Source: Candidatus Gastranaerophilales bacterium
GTDB taxonomy: Bacteria; Cyanobacteriota; Vampirovibrionia; Gastranaerophilales; Gastranaerophilaceae
Direction: 5' to 3'
Length of the DNA: 42,851 nt
NCBI GenBank assembly: GCA_944323875.1
Contig: CALUUH010000017.1
Coordinates: 1-42,851 of the forward strand
A program made the position numbers and the translations under genes. Below the pieces are notes generated by a model. That model was not told the DNA's origin and made no database searches. It saw nothing but the letters and a program-made list of their open reading frames with translations. Shown piece by piece: positions 40,618 to 42,851 of the stretch; position 1 is the first letter of the stretch; each line of letters begins with the position of its first letter.

Positions 40618-41151
40618 TTAATATTTCACCATAGAAACGATTTTTGGCGCATCTGTAAGCTTTTCACGGCCGTTTAAATCTTCCAGTTCGATAAGGAAGG
40701 CTATACCAACGAGGTTTGCACCTGTTTTTTTAATTAGTTTGCAGGCCGCTTCTGCAGTTCCGCCTGTTGCAAGTAAATCATCAACAATTAACACATTTGC
40801 ACCTTGAGGAAATGCATCTTTATGCACTTCAATGGTGTCTGTGCCATATTCAAGCTCGTAACTTTGTGAATAAGTTTCTGCCGGAAGCTTGTGCGGCTTT
40901 CTGATAGGAACAAAGCCTGCTTTCATTTTGTATGCCATTGGCATTCCGAATATAAATCCGCGGCTTTCTATACCTGCGACGTAGTCGATTTTTGTATCCT
41001 TAAATTGTTCGCATAAGTAGTCTACCATAACCGGCAAAGTTTTGGCATCTTTCAGCGCTGTTGTTATATCTCTGAATATAATTCCTTCTTTTGGAAAATC
41101 AGGGATAGATCTTATTTTATTTTTCACATCAATAACTGCTTGAGTTGTCAT
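40618..41151 (-). CDS. apt: Adenine phosphoribosyltransferase
   Basis: The 177-aa protein has the Apt signature: IPDFPKEGIIFRDITTALKD at the start, YVAGIESRGFIFG, PIRKPHKLP, and the PRPP loop VLIVDDLLATGGTA. It makes AMP from adenine and PRPP in the cytosol. Its ATG overlaps the stop codon of the glycosyltransferase gene (TAATG), so the two unrelated genes share a transcript. Confidence 0.96.
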   Translation of the reverse strand: MTTQAVIDVKNKIRSIPDFPKEGIIFRDITTALKDAKTLPVMVDYLCEQFKDTKIDYVAGIESRGFIFGMPMAYKMKAGFVPIRKPHKLPAETYSQSYELEYGTDTIEVHKDAFPQGANVLIVDDLLATGGTAEAACKLIKKTGANLVGIAFLIELEDLNGREKLTDAPKIVSMVKY

Positions 41152-42560
41152 TATCGTTCTCCTTTTTCAGCTAGTACTTGTTTTAGTTTTTCAGTATATT
41201 CTTTTGTGTAATTTTTTGTTTTTTCCAGTTCTTTTCTTATGAAAGCCTTAATACTTGCTTCTTCTTCAAGAACAAGTCCGTGGGCTGTTTTTCCCCAGTT
41301 CATATCCTTTTTCATAAACAGGATTTTGAAACAAATAAATAATACGAGCGGGAACCATATAATAAAAAGATAAATTGAAGTTTCCAACGCTTCAAATGTC
41401 GCGTCAAGACGCGGCATGAAGTCATATCGCCTCAATGCGTACCGTGCGGCAAGAAAAAATCCGAAACCGATTATGCATCCGATGAATATAGATGAATATA
41501 AGGTATGCGGTGAGGCATCTCTTAGTATAACTTTTGATCCTCTTATCAAAATTTCTATCAAGAACCACATTGGCATGATAAATTCTGATATATAAGCAAC
41601 CATGTCAATTTTGGCAACAGGAGACATATCTCTTGAACGTAGTGCAGCCCCTGAGTATTCAAGATATCTTCTTATTGTACCTTCCAGCCAGCGTCTGCGT
41701 TGACGGAATAAAGGCTTTATATAAGTAATACCTTCTTCATAAACAACTGCGTCAAGACAAAATCTTATATCCCATCCTTTTATGTGAAGTCTTGTTGACA
41801 TGTCAAGATCGTCTACAATTGTATAATTGTTCCAGCCATTGATACTTTCTATTGCCTGACGTTTAATTAATTCTCCGTTTCCGCGGAGTTCTACTGCCCC
41901 TTTAACAGAATCACGACTAACCTGAAAATGCGCGTCCATAGTGTATTCATTATTCTGGCAGCGGGTTAATAAATTTTGATTTTTGTTCCGTATAACTTTT
42001 CTGGCCTGAACAGCCCCGACATCTTTAGGTTCAAGATGCGGGATCATTTTGGTCAAAAAGTCAGGATCAACCGTTGCATCTGCATCAAATACAAGTATAG
42101 CTTCGCCTTTTGCAAGCTTAAATGCATCATTGAGCACTGCAGATTTTCCTGGAAAAGCATCGGGTGTACGAATCAGTGCAGTAACTTTTTCATATTTTTG
42201 TTCAAGTGATTTTATAATACTTGCAGTGTTGTCTGTACTGCGGTCATCTATTACTATAATTTCAAAGTTTTCATAATCCAGCTTGAGAATGTTTTCAATA
42301 GTAGCTGTTATAACACTTTCTTCATTGTGTGCCGGTATCAAAATTGATACAAAAGGTTTGTAATCAGGGTTAACAATCTGCGGATATTTGGAAAGCTGTC
42401 TTGTTTTAATTTTATACGCAAGGTTGGAGAGGCTTGCATATATAAACATGCATGCGCATAAAAAAGCCAGCCCCCAGACTGTATTAAAATAGCTTTGGAA
42501 AATGTATATAAAGACTCCCAAACCAAATACTATTGTGAATAATATCAATCTCTCTTTCAT
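41151..42560 (-). CDS. Processive family 2 glycosyltransferase (PgaC/BcsA-like)
   Basis: The 469-aa membrane enzyme has two N-terminal helices (about 5-45), then a GT2 domain with SILIPAHNEE, VIDDRSTDN, FDADATVDPDF, VDDLDMSTRL and the processivity motif QRRRWLEGT. C-terminal helices follow (about 320-420). This is the layout of N-acetylglucosamine or cellulose/hyaluronan-type synthases that extend and export a polysaccharide. No accessory synthase gene is nearby, so the polymer is unknown. Confidence 0.9.
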   Translation of the reverse strand: MKERLILFTIVFGLGVFIYIFQSYFNTVWGLAFLCACMFIYASLSNLAYKIKTRQLSKYPQIVNPDYKPFVSILIPAHNEESVITATIENILKLDYENFEIIVIDDRSTDNTASIIKSLEQKYEKVTALIRTPDAFPGKSAVLNDAFKLAKGEAILVFDADATVDPDFLTKMIPHLEPKDVGAVQARKVIRNKNQNLLTRCQNNEYTMDAHFQVSRDSVKGAVELRGNGELIKRQAIESINGWNNYTIVDDLDMSTRLHIKGWDIRFCLDAVVYEEGITYIKPLFRQRRRWLEGTIRRYLEYSGAALRSRDMSPVAKIDMVAYISEFIMPMWFLIEILIRGSKVILRDASPHTLYSSIFIGCIIGFGFFLAARYALRRYDFMPRLDATFEALETSIYLFIIWFPLVLFICFKILFMKKDMNWGKTAHGLVLEEEASIKAFIRKELEKTKNYTKEYTEKLKQVLAEKGER

Positions 42561-42729
42561 ATTTTTTGTTCTTTACTCCCATGTGGAACATTCCTCTAAC
42601 ATTGTACCAAAAACGCCTGAAAAAAGCTCTTTTTCTATAATATTCTTAACTTTTTGTATAAAATATACACATTTATACTCTGTTTGGATGTTTTATAAGG
42701 TAAATATATGTAAAGATAGGTTAAAATAC

Positions 42730-42757
42730 TTGCAAAATAAAGATATTTAGATATAAT
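42730..42757 (+). promoter_or_regulatory. Promoter of the HU gene
   Basis: TTGCAA (42730-42735), a 16-base spacer and a perfect TATAAT (42752-42757) lie 33 bases before the ATG at 42790. The SD AAAGGAG is well placed. The rest of the 42561-42789 gap holds no visible gene. Confidence 0.65.
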
Positions 42758-42789
42758 AAGTTATGTACAAATAGGAAAGGAGTTTTATT

Positions 42790-42851
42790 ATGAACAAAGA
42801 AGAATTAGTACAAGAAGTAGCTAAGAAAGCTAATGTAACTCAAAAAGATGC
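42790..42851 (+). CDS. hup: HU-family DNA-binding protein (5' end only)
   Basis: The visible start MNKEELVQEVAKKANVTQKD matches the first helices of HU/IHF histone-like proteins (family length about 90 aa). The window ends after 20 codons, so the DNA-binding arms are not seen. The strong promoter and SD fit the abundant expression expected for HU. Confidence 0.8.
   Translation, partial: MNKEELVQEVAKKANVTQKD

Noticed and set aside
1-42851. tRNA, rRNA or CRISPR loci
   Set aside because: No T-loop-like GTTCRANYC arms in cloverleaf context, no ribosomal RNA sequence and no regularly spaced direct repeats of CRISPR size were seen by eye.

Overview
The window is AT-rich bacterial chromosome with tightly packed genes. 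It carries many Shine-Dalgarno (SD) sites of the AAGGAG type, sigma70-like promoters and intrinsic terminators. The best fit is a gut member of Candidatus Gastranaerophilales (Vampirovibrionia/Melainabacteria, the non-photosynthetic sister group of Cyanobacteria). The clues are a prepilin with an AAFTLAEVLITLAVIG-type start, an FlhB/SctU export protein without a local flagellar cluster, lineage-looking N-termini on unknown proteins (MGMAASQARFLGLTARK), and cyanobacterial-style heptamer tandem repeats. This placement is recognition plus inference, not a database result. No tRNA, rRNA, CRISPR array, transposase or reverse transcriptase was found.

Layout. 0-6 kb: an FAD oxidoreductase, an orphan sensor histidine kinase that looks leaderless, a membrane protein with an HEYGH motif, and a large TPR protein. 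6-12.3 kb: a citrate/homocitrate-type synthase, a YbaK-like deacylase, a large lineage-specific coiled-coil protein, a LeuC/aconitase-type hydro-lyase, and an ECF sigma/anti-sigma pair behind a foldable leader. 12.3-16.7 kb (minus strand): a cluster of flhB/sctU, a FliA-type sigma factor, a membrane-anchored kinase-like protein and two membrane proteins. 16.7-25.5 kb: housekeeping genes, including RNase PH, a PHP esterase, a B12-binding radical SAM protein (TIGR03960-like) and RNase E/G.

25.5-34.3 kb is the accessory region. It holds pilin pieces and remnants, two separate HEPN/MNT toxin-antitoxin pairs in opposite orientation, a small Xre regulator next to a mosaic prepilin gene with a C-type-lectin-like tail, an HD-GYP protein, a lone sugar ABC permease and a GlcF-like iron-sulfur protein. 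34.3-42.85 kb returns to core genes: pepA, then rny-ymdB-PHP (an RNA-turnover operon with a structured leader), a pilin-like protein, a LOG-family protein, apt, a processive glycosyltransferase, and the start of an HU gene cut by the window end.

The points most worth following are: (1) the mosaic prepilin, whose last 48 codons look like a diversity-generating-retroelement variable region or a recombination cassette; (2) a palindromic sequence inserted in frame into the same gene, which duplicates the prepilin signal; (3) the non-flagellar FlhB/sigma/kinase-like cluster; (4) two type VII-like toxin-antitoxin modules flanking the pilin region; (5) short tandem repeats placed between gene ends and terminators; (6) folded leaders before rny and the ECF sigma gene; (7) -10 boxes placed so that transcription would start on the ATG itself.
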